Positions 36,372 to 45,953 are shown, numbered from the stretch's first letter. The stretch is 52,313 bases of DNA from Pseudomonas sp. CBZ-4 (GCF_000346755.1 NZ_ANNV01000092.1:1-52313), one strand, 5' to 3'. The notes: a model not told the origin generated them from the letters alone. A program made the numbers and translations.

Positions 36372-37320
36372 TCCTTTGTTAACCATTGTGGTGCCCTGCT
36401 TTCAAGAAGAGCAAACCATTCCCGAATTTCACAAGCGCATCACCCGCGTCGTAAGGTGTTTGCCTGTCTCGTGCGAGATTCTTTATATCGACGACGGAAG
36501 CAATGACCGTACTGCAGACTTACTTCGCCACTATCAGGATGGATCTGATGTACGCTGCCTGTTCCTGAGCCGAAACTTCGGCAAAGAGGCTGCGTTAAGT
36601 GCAGGCATCGACCACGCGCGCGGTAGCGCATTGATCTTTATTGACGTGGACCTGCAGGACCCGCCTGAACTCATTACGAGCATGGTGCACCACTGGCAGA
36701 TGGGTTACGACGTTGTGAACATGCAACGCGACTTGCGAACCGGCGATTCCTTGCTAAAGCGCATGAGTGCGCGCAGTTACTACTGGATCATGCAGCGACT
36801 GGTGGAGAAAGTTGATCTCCCGGCGGATGTCAGTGACTTCCGTCTGATTGGCCCTGCGCCATTGGCTGCATTGAGAGCGCTAGACGAACGCTCCAGAATT
36901 CTTAAGAGCCTGATCGGCTGGGTGGGTTTTCGTACCATAGAGCTACCCTACAATCGCACTTTTCGTCATGCGGGTAATACCAAATGGAACGCCGCTGGGC
37001 TGTTCAATCTAGCCATTGAAAGTGTTCTCAGTTTCTCTCGAAAGCCGCTGCGTATATTCAGCCTCATTAGCTTCGGCTTCTTCGTCTCCAGTATCTGTTT
37101 CCTGCTCGCAGCGCTCGTGGCAGGCTCCTTCGACATCCATCACTTGCTGCTCGGAATGGCTTCATTTATGTGCTTGGGGGTTGCCATGGTGGGCGAGTAC
37201 TTGGGTGTGACGCTCGCGGAAGTCAAACGCCGACCGCTTTATTTTTTGAAGAGCAATAACAAAGCAACCCCCGTGACTATTCACCCTCCGGTTTCCTCGA
37301 TCGAGAGTAAGAAATGCTGA
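36337..37320 (+). CDS. GtrB/DPM1-like glycosyltransferase (GT2)
   Basis: Inner-membrane GT2 enzyme of 327 residues that would transfer a sugar from a nucleotide donor to undecaprenyl phosphate. It has LTIVVPCFQEEQTIPEF near residue 15, the nucleotide site YIDDGSNDRT, and the metal-binding DxD region as FIDVDLQDPPE near residues 102-112. Two C-terminal transmembrane segments follow (IFSLISFGFFVSSICFLLAA and HLLLGMASFMCLGVAMVGEY). It overlaps gtrA by 35 bases and the next gene by seven. Confidence 0.92.
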   Translation: MQTLHRLSERPDPLLTIVVPCFQEEQTIPEFHKRITRVVRCLPVSCEILYIDDGSNDRTADLLRHYQDGSDVRCLFLSRNFGKEAALSAGIDHARGSALIFIDVDLQDPPELITSMVHHWQMGYDVVNMQRDLRTGDSLLKRMSARSYYWIMQRLVEKVDLPADVSDFRLIGPAPLAALRALDERSRILKSLIGWVGFRTIELPYNRTFRHAGNTKWNAAGLFNLAIESVLSFSRKPLRIFSLISFGFFVSSICFLLAALVAGSFDIHHLLLGMASFMCLGVAMVGEYLGVTLAEVKRRPLYFLKSNNKATPVTIHPPVSSIESKKC

Positions 37321-38714
37321 ACTTGAAAAACGAGCGGACACTGCTGTGGATCCTAATCTCGATTCTGCTTTTACGTCTTCTGGGGCTGGGAGCATATCCC
37401 CTGATGGATACGTCCGAAGCACGCTATGCCGAAATGGCACGCAAGATGGTCGAACTGAATGACTGGATTACCCCAATGTTCGATTATGGAGTACCGTTTT
37501 GGGGTAAGCCGCCACTGTCTTTCTGGACTCAGGCAGCGAGCATGAAGTTATTCGGTATCAACGAATTCGCTGCCCGATTTCCAGCTTGGCTACTTCACCT
37601 AGCAAGCTGCTTTATCATCATTAAGCTCGCGACCCAGGAGATGTCGCGCAGGGCTGGCATCTGGGGAGCCATCATCTTCTCAAGCACGACACTGGGCCTG
37701 GTATCCAGTGGTGTTGTACTGACTGACCCTGTTCTGTCGTTCTCGATACTGCTTGCTAGCTATGGTTTTTGGCGTTGGATGAAGTGTGCAGGCAAAGCGG
37801 ATGCCTATCTGATGTTCTTAGGTCTTGGCTTGGGCTTACTCGCTAAGGGACCACTGACACTGGTGTTGATGGGCATGCCGGCGTTCGCCTGGATCGTCAT
37901 CCACAAAGAATGGAATCGGATGATGATGCTTCCGTGGGTAACCGGGATTATTCTCATGCTCGGTATTTCTGTGCCTTGGTATGTCGCGGCCGAAATAAAG
38001 ACGCCTGGGTTCATGGAATATTTTTTTGTTGGTGAACACTGGAGCCGATATGTAATTAGTGATTGGGCTGGGGACCTATATGGCAGTGCACATGCCAAGC
38101 CATATGGCACCATCTGGATCCAGCTCGGTCTGTCGCTGTTGCCTTGGGCATTTTTCCTGCCTCTAATGATTCGCAGAAGAGCATCGATGCGGCGTTTCGA
38201 GGCTTATATGTGGCTCTGGGCATTGGCCACGCCTCTCTTCTTCACGTTCTCTGGCAACATTCTCTGGACCTATCTGCTCCCGGCTCTACCCGCCTGGGCG
38301 CTGCTTCTTGCAGGGCGAATCAGTGAAGTCGGCCTTTATACCAGCCGGGCTGCTGCAGCGAGCGCTTTCCTGCTGCCAATTGTGGGCGCAGGTATCATTT
38401 ACGCTGGAGTACTAGACGAACGCCCTCAAAACCAGCGAGATGTGGTTGACGCCTGGTTCAAAGCACAGTCGGCTCAATCGGGTGCCCTGATCTATCCTGG
38501 CCGTCGTTCGTATTCTTCTGAGTTTTATAGTAGGGGAATGTCCGAAAACATCAAAGATCCTGATGAGTGGCCTCGCAACAGCTTTTTCTATCTTTCCAGG
38601 CGTTTGCGCGACAGCAATGCTGATCTGCCTACAGGCCTAGGTTGCGTAAGAGTTACCGAAACGAACGCAAGCCTACTGCTTCTTTGTCGTTGGGAGAATA
38701 CTGGGCCAAGATAG
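37314..38714 (+). CDS. ArnT-like glycosyltransferase (GT83)
   Basis: Integral membrane transferase of 466 residues that moves a sugar from a polyprenyl-phosphate carrier to a periplasmic acceptor, usually lipid A. It has the catalytic-loop Asp in YPLMDTSEARYAEMARKM (about residues 28-45), PFWGKPPLSFWTQAASMKLF and about eleven hydrophobic segments. It is shorter than ArnT (about 550 residues) in its C-terminal periplasmic part. By context it would use the lipid-linked sugar made by the GtrB-like enzyme and flipped by GtrA. The sugar is unknown. Confidence 0.88.
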   Translation: MLNLKNERTLLWILISILLLRLLGLGAYPLMDTSEARYAEMARKMVELNDWITPMFDYGVPFWGKPPLSFWTQAASMKLFGINEFAARFPAWLLHLASCFIIIKLATQEMSRRAGIWGAIIFSSTTLGLVSSGVVLTDPVLSFSILLASYGFWRWMKCAGKADAYLMFLGLGLGLLAKGPLTLVLMGMPAFAWIVIHKEWNRMMMLPWVTGIILMLGISVPWYVAAEIKTPGFMEYFFVGEHWSRYVISDWAGDLYGSAHAKPYGTIWIQLGLSLLPWAFFLPLMIRRRASMRRFEAYMWLWALATPLFFTFSGNILWTYLLPALPAWALLLAGRISEVGLYTSRAAAASAFLLPIVGAGIIYAGVLDERPQNQRDVVDAWFKAQSAQSGALIYPGRRSYSSEFYSRGMSENIKDPDEWPRNSFFYLSRRLRDSNADLPTGLGCVRVTETNASLLLLCRWENTGPR

Positions 38715-38888
38715 TGAAGATTTTGCAGCAGATGGCGTAGCGGGCTCTAATCGAAAATGATCATCCGATGAAGGACATACTCAAAGCGTGACGTTATTTC
38801 AGATTTAAAAGAACAATAAGTCTTAGAGATAATCTCTGTATCTGAGTAGTTCCGTCTATCACCGCTGGAATAGCTAACACTAAATGTA

Positions 38889-38920
38889 AGAAAAAGCCAG
38901 ATATTAATCTGGCTTTTCGT
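38889..38920. terminator. Bidirectional terminator
   Basis: AAAAAGCCAGAT-ATTA-ATCTGGCTTTT lies between the convergent ArnT-like gene and the small minus-strand gene, with A and T tracts on both sides. Confidence 0.85.
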
Positions 38921-38954
38921 CGATACGAATCGTCATTTTACATCTAACCGCCTA

Positions 38955-39176
38955 TTAGTTGTCGGCTTGCTCCTGACGATCCTGACGCTCTTCCTGCTTT
39001 TCTTGAGCAACTTTCTGTTTACCTTGCTCCGAGGAGTCAGGGCCCCACAAGCGAGCCTGTTCGGCTCGGAAGTTTTCCTTGAACTGCTTAGTTCGCTCGA
39101 AACCATCTTCAGCAAACGCGAAACCTGTAAGCCCAATTAGCAGGCTGCCAATAGAGAAGTATTTTACGAATTTCAT
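38955..39176 (-). CDS. Small secreted charged protein
   Basis: Protein of 73 residues. The signal peptide MKFVKYFSIGSLLIGLTGFA is cleaved after FAFA. The mature part, EDGFERTKQFKENFRAEQAR onward, is helical and ends in a Gln/Glu/Arg-rich tail KQEERQDRQEQADN. The start at 39176 is preceded by GAGG. It resembles the PtrA-type small periplasmic proteins of Pseudomonas in size and in the E-G-ERTKQ-EN pattern, but I cannot prove membership. It has a motif upstream and a terminator downstream, so it is a single-gene unit of the metal region. Confidence 0.65.
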   Translation of the reverse strand: MKFVKYFSIGSLLIGLTGFAFAEDGFERTKQFKENFRAEQARLWGPDSSEQGKQKVAQEKQEERQDRQEQADN

Positions 39177-39256
39177 TGAAGCCTCGATATTCACTAGGTC
39201 TGCCTTGATAGCATCCTTTGTTGGTTACTAGTCTAGGATTACGAAGCTAACGGCAA

Positions 39257-39278
39257 GGTGAGTTAATAATTACAATTT
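39257..39278 (-). promoter_or_regulatory. Shared czc-region motif upstream of the small secreted gene
   Basis: Minus strand AAATTGTAATTATTA followed by ACTCACC, 81 bases before the start of the 73-residue protein. It agrees with the porin-side copy at the first ten bases and the final TCACC. Confidence 0.55.
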
Positions 39279-39911
39279 CGTAATTTTACGCTTGGCGAGA
39301 AGGTTTAAGTCTTCCAGGCGATAACAAAAGACGATGAAGAGCTGGGGCTTTTATTAATTTTCAATTTTGATATCCGGTGCATTAACACTGTAGGCTTTTC
39401 TTGCTTGCCAAGGAGCTAATCATGTTCGTTTTAGAGCCCTGAGTGGCAGAAGTCTTTGATTTTCGCCCATGCATCAAGACTCAATTTACAGCTAAGTGAG
39501 CTTTCATTTCACATTAGGGCGCGCGACGCGGTCGGGGGGAGATCAATTGATTTTTTTCCATGAATTTACGATCTCCGCCGCATATTCCGGGGGAAGGTGC
39601 AAGAGAGAAGGTGCGGCCTCATGCCGTCGAGATCGACTTACAGTTCGAAGCATTTCAAATTCTGCAGAGTGTAGCGGGGTCTCTGATCGTTGAGCGCTAG
39701 GCAAAAGCAACGGTTGCGAATTATTCGGTCTGAAGTTCAGAGACCGTCGGTTTTCTACGCGCCATGTGAGGATTCTGGCGATAGAGTTTTTTTCTCGCAT
39801 AACGTCAGTGAGTCCTTGAGCACCCACGCGTCGGCTACGTCTCAGGCATTCGCACCTGCACCTAGAGCGAAGGGGGCCCATCTATAACCGGGCCTTCTTC
39901 GTTACACGGAG
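39279..39911. other. Region without a recognisable gene between the small secreted gene and czcS
   Basis: A stretch of 633 bases. From about 39520 the base composition is GC-richer than the rest of the gap. Open frames exist on both strands but have no ribosome-binding site and no family. It could be a remnant of a lost gene. The czcS stop at 39912 follows. Confidence 0.4.
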
Positions 39912-41330
39912 CTAAGCTGGCTTCATTTCTTGTTGTTTCATTTGAACTTCGGGGAAGTTAAGGTGAAACCAAGTGAAATTCTGATCCGTAACTTCCACGC
40001 TTGCCGAACCCTGATGCAAAATCATGATTGACTGAACGATAGCTAAGCCAAGACCGGTGCCACCCTCGCTTCGTGCTCGACTTTTGTCCACCCGGTAAAA
40101 TCGCTCGAACAAATGCGCGTGGTGTTCCTTGGCGATCCCACGTCCCGGATTGCCAACACTCAATGTGGCGCCGTCAGCACCACGTTGAACCTTCACGTAA
40201 ACCGTCCGACCACGAGGGCAGTAGCGGATCGCGTTCGAGACCAGGTTCGAGACGGCTCGCTGAATCATTATCTGATTACCATGCACCACGTCTCCACTTC
40301 CTGCGATCTGGAGCTGTATCTCACCTTCTTCGGCCGAAATGCTGAACAGATCGCAGACCCGCTGAGTTTCGTCGATTAGAGATACGCTTCCGAACTCTAC
40401 CATTGACGCTGGGTGGCTGACTTGGGCTAGGAATAGCATGTCGGAAACCATCCGGCTCATGCGATGTAGCTCTTCTGTGCACGACTCTAGGACCTCTCTA
40501 TACTCAGGGAGGGATCGTTCCCGGGTTAACGCGACCTGAGCTTTACCCATCAGGTTAGACAGTGGTGCCCGCAGTTCGTGAGCAAGGTCGTCAGAGAACT
40601 GCGAAAGCTGCTGAACTCCGTCGTCTAAACGCATCAGCATGATGTTAATTCCATCGGCGAGATTCTTAAGTTCTGCCGGCATCCCCTTTGTTGGAAGGCG
40701 ATGCTCAAGGCTCTCGGTGGAAATCCTTGAGGCGACCTTCAGGAACTTGGTGAGGGGGAGCAGTCCTCTGCGTACAGTCCACCACCCAATTGCCAAGATC
40801 AGCATGAGAATAAGAGGCGACACCATTAATGCCCAGGTGAGCAACGCATCAAGAAGGGCATGGTTAGATGACTGGTCCATGGTCATGAATACACTAACTT
40901 CGGTTCCATCGCCTAAGCGCATGACTCGTGAGGCGCTCATTAGCGGGCGGCCCGTCGAGTCGCGCCACTCTCGCTGCTCCGCCTGTTCGGTAGGCTGGAA
41001 TTTGTGCACTTCCATGTTGACTTGCTTCGAGCCTATCGAGAGCAATGGAGTTAGAGTTTGTGTCGATTCGAAGATGCTGACGTAAAGATTGTTATGCCCC
41101 ATGACCAAGTCAACAAGCTGGTGGGCGTCTGCATTTACACCAGAAATAGCAGTGATTGCGGAAAGGTTGTGAGCCATGCCTGCCATTTTCACTTCGAGGT
41201 CGGTTCGGGCGTTTCTCTCAAGAGCTTGGCTCACCATCAGATAACCGAAGGTGGCGAAAAGAAGCAGCAACGCCGCACTCATCATTCCAACTTTGAATCC
41301 CACCTTCACAGCGAGGCTGAAAGGCCTCAT
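39912..41330 (-). CDS. czcS: CzcS: heavy-metal sensor histidine kinase
   Basis: Inner-membrane kinase of 472 residues with two transmembrane segments (about 13-35 and 163-186) and a periplasmic sensing loop between them. The HAMP region follows, with the phospho-accepting His251 in [19 protein letters not shown]-binding boxes are [23 protein letters not shown] and GGTGLGLAI. It belongs to the heavy-metal CusS/CzcS kinase family. Its start overlaps the czcR stop by four bases (ATGA), so the pair is translationally coupled. Confidence 0.95.
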   Translation of the reverse strand: MRPFSLAVKVGFKVGMMSAALLLLFATFGYLMVSQALERNARTDLEVKMAGMAHNLSAITAISGVNADAHQLVDLVMGHNNLYVSIFESTQTLTPLLSIGSKQVNMEVHKFQPTEQAEQREWRDSTGRPLMSASRVMRLGDGTEVSVFMTMDQSSNHALLDALLTWALMVSPLILMLILAIGWWTVRRGLLPLTKFLKVASRISTESLEHRLPTKGMPAELKNLADGINIMLMRLDDGVQQLSQFSDDLAHELRAPLSNLMGKAQVALTRERSLPEYREVLESCTEELHRMSRMVSDMLFLAQVSHPASMVEFGSVSLIDETQRVCDLFSISAEEGEIQLQIAGSGDVVHGNQIMIQRAVSNLVSNAIRYCPRGRTVYVKVQRGADGATLSVGNPGRGIAKEHHAHLFERFYRVDKSRARSEGGTGLGLAIVQSIMILHQGSASVEVTDQNFTWFHLNFPEVQMKQQEMKPA

Positions 41331-42001
41331 GTACGCTCCTCCAACACGTATCCGACGCCTCGAAGTGTGTGTATGAGCTTGGTCTCAAATGGATCATCAA
41401 TTTTTGAGCGCAATCTCCGGATGGCGACATCAATGACGTTAGTATCGCAGTCAAAATTTACGTCCCAGACCAACGAGATTATTTGCGAACGGGCAAGCGC
41501 TTCGCCTGTTCTGCTCATTAGTAGGTGCAGGAGAGCAAATTCCTTTGTGGTGAGATCAATGCGTGTCGCTCCTCGGCATACTCTGTGGCGCAAGGAATCC
41601 AATTCCAAATCCGCAACTATAAGTGTGCTCTTCTCGACAAGCTCATCGCCACGCCTTTGCAGTGACCGGATGCGAGCAAGCAATTCGGGGAACTCAAAGG
41701 GCTTGACGAGATAATCATCTGCACCACCATCCAAGCCCCTAAGCTTGTCATTAATGCGTCCGCGGGCAGTCAGCATGATGATGCGAACCCGGCTAGTTTT
41801 TCTGATAGTTTCCAAGAGGTCCCAACCATCGATGCCAGGGAGGTTCACATCTAGGAGTACGAGCGAATAAACAATCGTATTGAACAAGTGAAGAGCATCA
41901 ACACCATTGTGTACAATGTCTACGACGTACCCGCTTTCGGATAGACCCTGCTGAATATATTCCGCGGTTTTAATCTCGTCTTCCACAACTAGTACGCGCA
42001 T
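41327..42001 (-). CDS. czcR: CzcR: heavy-metal response regulator
   Basis: OmpR-type regulator of 224 residues paired with CzcS. The receiver has Asp51 in [12 protein letters not shown] and Lys in [14 protein letters not shown]. The winged helix includes [20 protein letters not shown] and [19 protein letters not shown]. It is expected to activate czcCBA and its own operon when zinc, cadmium or cobalt is high. The shared 22-nt motif upstream of most units here is a candidate for its binding site. Confidence 0.95.
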   Translation of the reverse strand: MRVLVVEDEIKTAEYIQQGLSESGYVVDIVHNGVDALHLFNTIVYSLVLLDVNLPGIDGWDLLETIRKTSRVRIIMLTARGRINDKLRGLDGGADDYLVKPFEFPELLARIRSLQRRGDELVEKSTLIVADLELDSLRHRVCRGATRIDLTTKEFALLHLLMSRTGEALARSQIISLVWDVNFDCDTNVIDVAIRRLRSKIDDPFETKLIHTLRGVGYVLEERT

Positions 42002-42568
42002 AACTTATCTCAAGGTGTGAGTAAGGAGTGGGCCGAGCTCTCCCTGATCGTGATTTAAGGCCAGTTTAAAGTTTCTCTGCGTGCTTGGCATGTGGTGATT
42101 TCTACCTATATCAATACGCCGTGATCAACTCAGGATGCTCAAATATTAACGCGAAATAGTGGGTTTTGGCGAAAAATTACAAATTTTTAATTTGATCGCA
42201 AGGCCACTGAAAGTTGTGGCGATTTAAATTATTGGTGCAGCATAGCTTTGATCAATCAGGTAGTTGAGCACTGCCACGACTGGCGGATGCACCAGACTAT
42301 TCTGCTCGAGAGCCGCTGGATATTTTTTTGGTCAGTTCCATTGTGATTTGGCATCAATCGATCCGAGTAAAAATTATATTCCTGCTTAACGTGCCAATAT
42401 TTTAGTTTTGTAACCTTCAGCTGGTGGCATTGTTGCTAACGCAACGTGACAATAAAATAATTTTTAATTGACCTGTCTCTCGACGCTAAGTAATGAGCCA
42501 AAATTAATCTAAATTTTTGGTGCTGACGCCTTCAATATTAATCCTACGATTTAATTTTTCTAGGTTGA
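42002..42568. promoter_or_regulatory. Intergenic region czcR/czcD
   Basis: A region of 567 bases, AT-rich and without a gene, between the czcR start and the czcD stop. It holds the motif copy at 42164-42185 for the czcRS operon. No clear czcD terminator was seen. Confidence 0.5.
42164..42185 (-). promoter_or_regulatory. Shared czc-region motif upstream of czcRS
   Basis: Minus strand TTGTAATTTTTCGCC followed by AAAACC, about 163 bases before the czcR start. The central TTGTAATTTTTC is identical to the porin-side copy. The 3' TCA element is missing. Confidence 0.45.
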
Positions 42569-43474
42569 CTAGTGTGGAGGAATTGGAGTGTCCTTATGGA
42601 AGTCCGTATTCTCCATTTGAATTGTGCAATGGTGAATGTCGAACGCATGACTTACCGCATTGATTACATCTGCTAGCGCAGCATCTCGATCTACTGAGTC
42701 GCGAACTACAACGTGCGACGTCAGTACGTTGCGACCGCTACTTACAGCCCAAACATGTAGATCATGAACGTCTGTGACACCATCGACACGTAGAATCGTC
42801 GACTCGATCTCCTTAATGTTGAGGCCGCCAGGAACCCCTTCCATAAGGATTCCCAAACTCTCGCGCATTAGCTGCCAAGTGCGCGGCAGCACCCATACTC
42901 CGATCGCTACGGCGACGACCGTATCGATCCAACTCCAACCTGTAAACCGGATTATAAGTGCGGCAATTATCACGCCCAATGACCCAAGCATGTCGCTCCA
43001 AACTTCGAGATAGGCTCCCTTGACATTCAGACTTTCATTACTCGCTGAGGAGAGCAAGCGCATCGATATCAGATTTACAACAAGGCCCCCAATAGCGATC
43101 CACATCATCGCGCCGGTTGCGATCTCAGAAGGTATTAGGAAGCGTTGATAAGCTTCGTACAAAATGTAAATAGCCACCATGAAGAGCAATAGGGCGTTGA
43201 ATGTGGATGCTAAAATTTCCAGGCGAGCATAGCCAAAAGTTCGTTTCTGATCTGCTGGCCGCTTGGCTATTTGAAGCGCAATCAACGAAATCATCAGGGC
43301 GGCAGTATCTGTAAGCATATGCGACGCGTCGGACAGCAATGCTAAGCTGCCAGTAATCCATGCTCCGATCACTTCAGCAATCATGAAGCTGCCTGTCAAG
43401 GCCAGTGCCATGACTAGCTTTTTCTGGTGACCTTCACTTAGCGCTGCAGCGCCATGAGAGTGATTAGATGCCAC
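42569..43474 (-). CDS. czcD: CzcD: cation diffusion facilitator
   Basis: Inner-membrane Zn/Co/Cd-proton antiporter of 301 residues. A His-containing N-terminus (MASNHSHGAAALSEGHQ) precedes six transmembrane segments. The metal site is seen in SLALLSDASHMLTDT (Asp49, His52, Asp56) and in YLEVWSDMLGS (Glu157, Asp161). The C-terminal cytoplasmic domain has VHDLHVWAVSSG and FDIHHCTIQME. It exports metal from cytoplasm to periplasm, where CzcCBA can take over. It is transcribed alone on the minus strand. Confidence 0.95.
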   Translation of the reverse strand: MASNHSHGAAALSEGHQKKLVMALALTGSFMIAEVIGAWITGSLALLSDASHMLTDTAALMISLIALQIAKRPADQKRTFGYARLEILASTFNALLLFMVAIYILYEAYQRFLIPSEIATGAMMWIAIGGLVVNLISMRLLSSASNESLNVKGAYLEVWSDMLGSLGVIIAALIIRFTGWSWIDTVVAVAIGVWVLPRTWQLMRESLGILMEGVPGGLNIKEIESTILRVDGVTDVHDLHVWAVSSGRNVLTSHVVVRDSVDRDAALADVINAVSHAFDIHHCTIQMENTDFHKDTPIPPH

Positions 43475-43960
43475 ATACTTCTCCTTCCGTAACGTAGAGG
43501 ACGCACACTTGCCCTGCTATGGAGCTACGTGTTTCCTAAATATAGCTTAATTAAGTATTCTGTTCGCCGACTTTTAGAAAAAATCATATTTTGGTCAGGT
43601 ATAGGATAAAATAACGACTTTACGAATGCTGAGTTTTAAGCGCCATGCTAAACGGTGGCTACGTTTCAAGTGGTAGATTGCTACTGATTTTGATCATAAG
43701 GCGACTCAGGCGAAATCAAAAGGTCTAGGCGGGATTCTGTCGGGATTGTAATTACGCGGTCATCGTGTCGTTATGAGTGAGTGGCTACACTAAAATTGTC
43801 GGAAAACTTTAGGCTCTCACAGAATATTCCTGACTCCCATACGCTACCAGCCAGGATTAGGTATAAATCGCTACGTGCTTTAAATAAAGACTGGGCGTTA
43901 CGCTGCTATTAAATTCTCAGAGTAAGCGATGGGCACAGTACCGCCCGCGCTATCTAGTTT
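43475..43960. other. Intergenic region upstream of czcD
   Basis: A region of 486 bases holding the czcD promoter. No gene seen. A partial motif copy is at 43743-43764. IS66-derived sequence begins at about 43961. Confidence 0.45.
43743..43764 (+). promoter_or_regulatory. Partial czc-region motif
   Basis: GGATTGTAATTACGC followed by GGTCATC. The core and the TCA end are kept. It points away from czcD, 270 bases from its start, so its role is doubtful. Confidence 0.3.
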
Positions 43961-44320
43961 TTGAAACTGTAATCCAGGGCCTTGGCGATGGCCGAACCCT
44001 CAGGCACAAGCTATCTTTGGGAGGTCATCCAGGTATGAAGTGCGTCGGTGATTGGCGTTGCTTTTCCTGCCGTATTCGCTGTCGATCACCCGGTTTCAGC
44101 TCACAGACTTCTCGTTCAACTTCGTATAAGGCCGCGATGTAGGGCAGTGCTTTTTCGGCGATCTAGCTCTTGTTGGTCGCATGCAAGTCGAAGAACTTTG
44201 CGGGCATAGGCCATGCAGCCGATCTGCGTAACGCCCAGCTCAAAGCCTGCCTTGTAGCCGGCAAAGTCATCGCAGACCAGCTTGCCGTTCCATCCGCCCA
44301 AGCAGGCTCGTGCGTGGTAA
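43961..44320 (-). pseudogene. IS66 tnpC fragment (middle part)
   Basis: Minus-strand translation gives GGWNGKLVCDDFAGYKAGFE and, after frame breaks, sequence matching residues about 300-420 of the complete TnpC at 48984-50510. It carries in-frame stops and lacks both ends. It is an old IS66 relic just left of the composite element at 44409. Confidence 0.85.
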
Positions 44321-44408
44321 GCGGTTGGTAACCCACCCAAAGCGAAAACTCTGACGGCAACAATCTAGGCAGGCAGGAGTTCTGACTACTGAGATGCCTG
44401 ACGGAATG

Positions 44409-44597
44409 GTAACCGTCCGGCCAAGTCACCTACCGAACTCCAGCATTAAGGGCGATGGTGCCCGCGTATTTTTAAGCGAACGCGATCACCCTTATAGCTA
44501 GGATGCCCATGTGCCAACGTAGCTCTTATGCCAACCGTTCAAAGTCCAGGTCGTCCAGAAAGCACAGTGCGGCAAGGTGTGATTGCGGGACGCTTAC
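44409..44597 (+). mobile_element. Mini-IS66 (189 bp) at the left end of the composite
   Basis: It has an IS66 left end, the leader and the first codons of tnpA (ATGTGCCAACGTAGCTCTTA), then jumps to a right end GGCAAGGTGTGATTGCGGGA ending CGCTTAC at 44597. All of tnpB and tnpC is missing. No 8-bp duplication immediately surrounds this 189-bp unit. Confidence 0.75.
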
Positions 44598-44759
44598 CGC
44601 CGATAAGCGGAAAACCCGAAAATAGTGGTTACGCGGCCATTTTCGGTTAATATTTTCTGAGTGTTTGGCGCACATTTTAAGAAATTCTTGGCGCGGTTAA
44701 GAAAATCTAGCCAACGACAGGGAAAAAAATGGGAAATCCAGTGGGTGACACCCATTAGA
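44598..44759. other. Unassigned IS-rich spacer
   Basis: No gene seen. It contains a 9-bp inverted repeat CCAGTGGGT/ACCCACTGG whose right arm falls at the start of the next IS66 fragment. Confidence 0.35.
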
Positions 44760-45067
44760 TCAATCCGATGGAGCTACCCACTGGTGCGCCAACAACTGTC
44801 CAATTTCACTGGCCCTCTGCGTCGACAACCGCGATAGCCATACGGGTCATGTGCCGTTCATGCGCGCAGACTGAATCAGGCTCATGATTGCCGCAGCCCT
44901 TTTTCCGCTACGCAACGACCCTGCGAAGAGCCAGTTTTGCGTCCAAGCGCCATGGCCTAATTTGGTTTTCCGCCCAATTGTTATCTATGGGAACGCTCCC
45001 GTCATTGAGTTAGTGCGATAGCGCTGCCCAGCGTTTCAGGCTGTAATCGAGTGCTCTGCTGATGGCC
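44760..45067 (-). pseudogene. IS66 tnpC 3' fragment
   Basis: The minus strand reads from AISRALDYSL to RLSTQRASEIGQLLAHQWVA and a stop, the C-terminal part of a TnpC. It contains frame breaks. At its 5' side it is cut by a left end GTAAGCGTTCGGCCAAGTCA of another IS66 copy at 45068-45095, which is itself truncated after the leader. Confidence 0.82.
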
Positions 45068-45179
45068 GTAAGCGTTCGGCCAAGTCATCTTCCGAACCTC
45101 CACGGCGCTCTCGCATTCAAGCTAATCAAGTGATAAACACCATAAATATCCAATGCCACGGCAAGCAATAGGCGATCAG

Positions 45180-45527
45180 ATGGCGCGATTTTCGATTTAT
45201 AGCGGATTGATTTTGGTTGGCAACTCGTCGCTGGAGAGTGGAGATCCTCCCATGGGCGTTGCTTTCGGCCAATTCGAGCCAACCACTGGGTATCCTGCTA
45301 TTCAAAACGAGTGCCGCACAAATCACTTCAACCAGTCCGGTTTGGCCCTTTCAGTAAAAACCGAAGCAGGCTTGGTTATTCCATCTATGGGAGTCGCCAT
45401 TCTGGATTACGCTGAAGAGCTTCTGCCCGATTGCATCGAGATAAGTATCCTCGGCATTCCCACTGCTTTTTATGAAGAATTTTTTCCTGCCCATGTGATC
45501 AAGTACGCGCACCAATTGGCTAGGTGA
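45180..45527 (+). CDS. Hypothetical protein carried by the composite element
   Basis: Protein of 115 residues starting MARFSIYSGLILVGNSSLES. An alternative ATG at 45153 adds nine residues. It looks like one compact alpha/beta domain (PPMGVAFGQFEPTTGYPAIQ, SVKTEAGLVIPSMGVAILDY) without a signal peptide or membrane segment. I do not recognise the family. Its uninterrupted frame among decayed IS pieces suggests it is a real cargo gene. Its size and lone occurrence recall immunity-type or accessory proteins, which is only an impression. Confidence 0.6.
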   Translation: MARFSIYSGLILVGNSSLESGDPPMGVAFGQFEPTTGYPAIQNECRTNHFNQSGLALSVKTEAGLVIPSMGVAILDYAEELLPDCIEISILGIPTAFYEEFFPAHVIKYAHQLAR

Positions 45528-45669
45528 GCCGCTCCATGGCGAGCAAGATGCGCCGTCTTTAGCAGGAAGGTGTGATCCTTGAGTTATCGGAGACCGCAAA
45601 AGCTACTGACTGGAGCAATTGGCAGAGCCTCAAGAGCAGGGTCAGGAACTCAGTATCGGTTGCCTCAGA

Positions 45670-45906
45670 CTAGTCTCGCCCGTATCTGAGAGTAAGGTGT
45701 ATGGTGGTCACTGGGTCTCCATTTTGAGCATACTCGAGCGAGTAGCGTTCACCATCCGAAAATGCACCTTGGGCACATCCAGGGAACACCAACTCCAGAA
45801 ATGTGATTACGGCCTCATGGCATCCAATATCTAGCACGTCCTCGACGTTGGACAGATCGTTTTCACTGAGGTTAGTAGGCTTCAAAATAATAATGTCAAA
45901 GCTCAT
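45670..45906 (-). CDS. Hypothetical protein, probably truncated
   Basis: A 78-residue frame starting MSFDIIILKPTNLSENDLSN, ending abruptly at TTIHLTLRYGRD. The opening beta strand, acidic helix and VFPGC region look like a folded domain that should continue, so the 3' end may be lost. It faces the 45180 gene. No family recognised. Confidence 0.5.
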   Translation of the reverse strand: MSFDIIILKPTNLSENDLSNVEDVLDIGCHEAVITFLELVFPGCAQGAFSDGERYSLEYAQNGDPVTTIHLTLRYGRD

Positions 45907-45953
45907 TGCTACTGGCTCCCATCTTGTAATCCATTTGGCATTGGCATTCCCTT

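Noticed and set aside
39543..39887. Overlapping frames on both strands between the small secreted gene and czcS
   Set aside because: They are low-complexity with no start signals. Kept only as a possible relic in the region entry.
42569..43474. The missing second HxxxD in CzcD taken as a defect
   Set aside because: CzcD-type facilitators commonly have Glu in place of the first residue (ExxxD, here Glu157/Asp161), so it is not evidence of inactivity.
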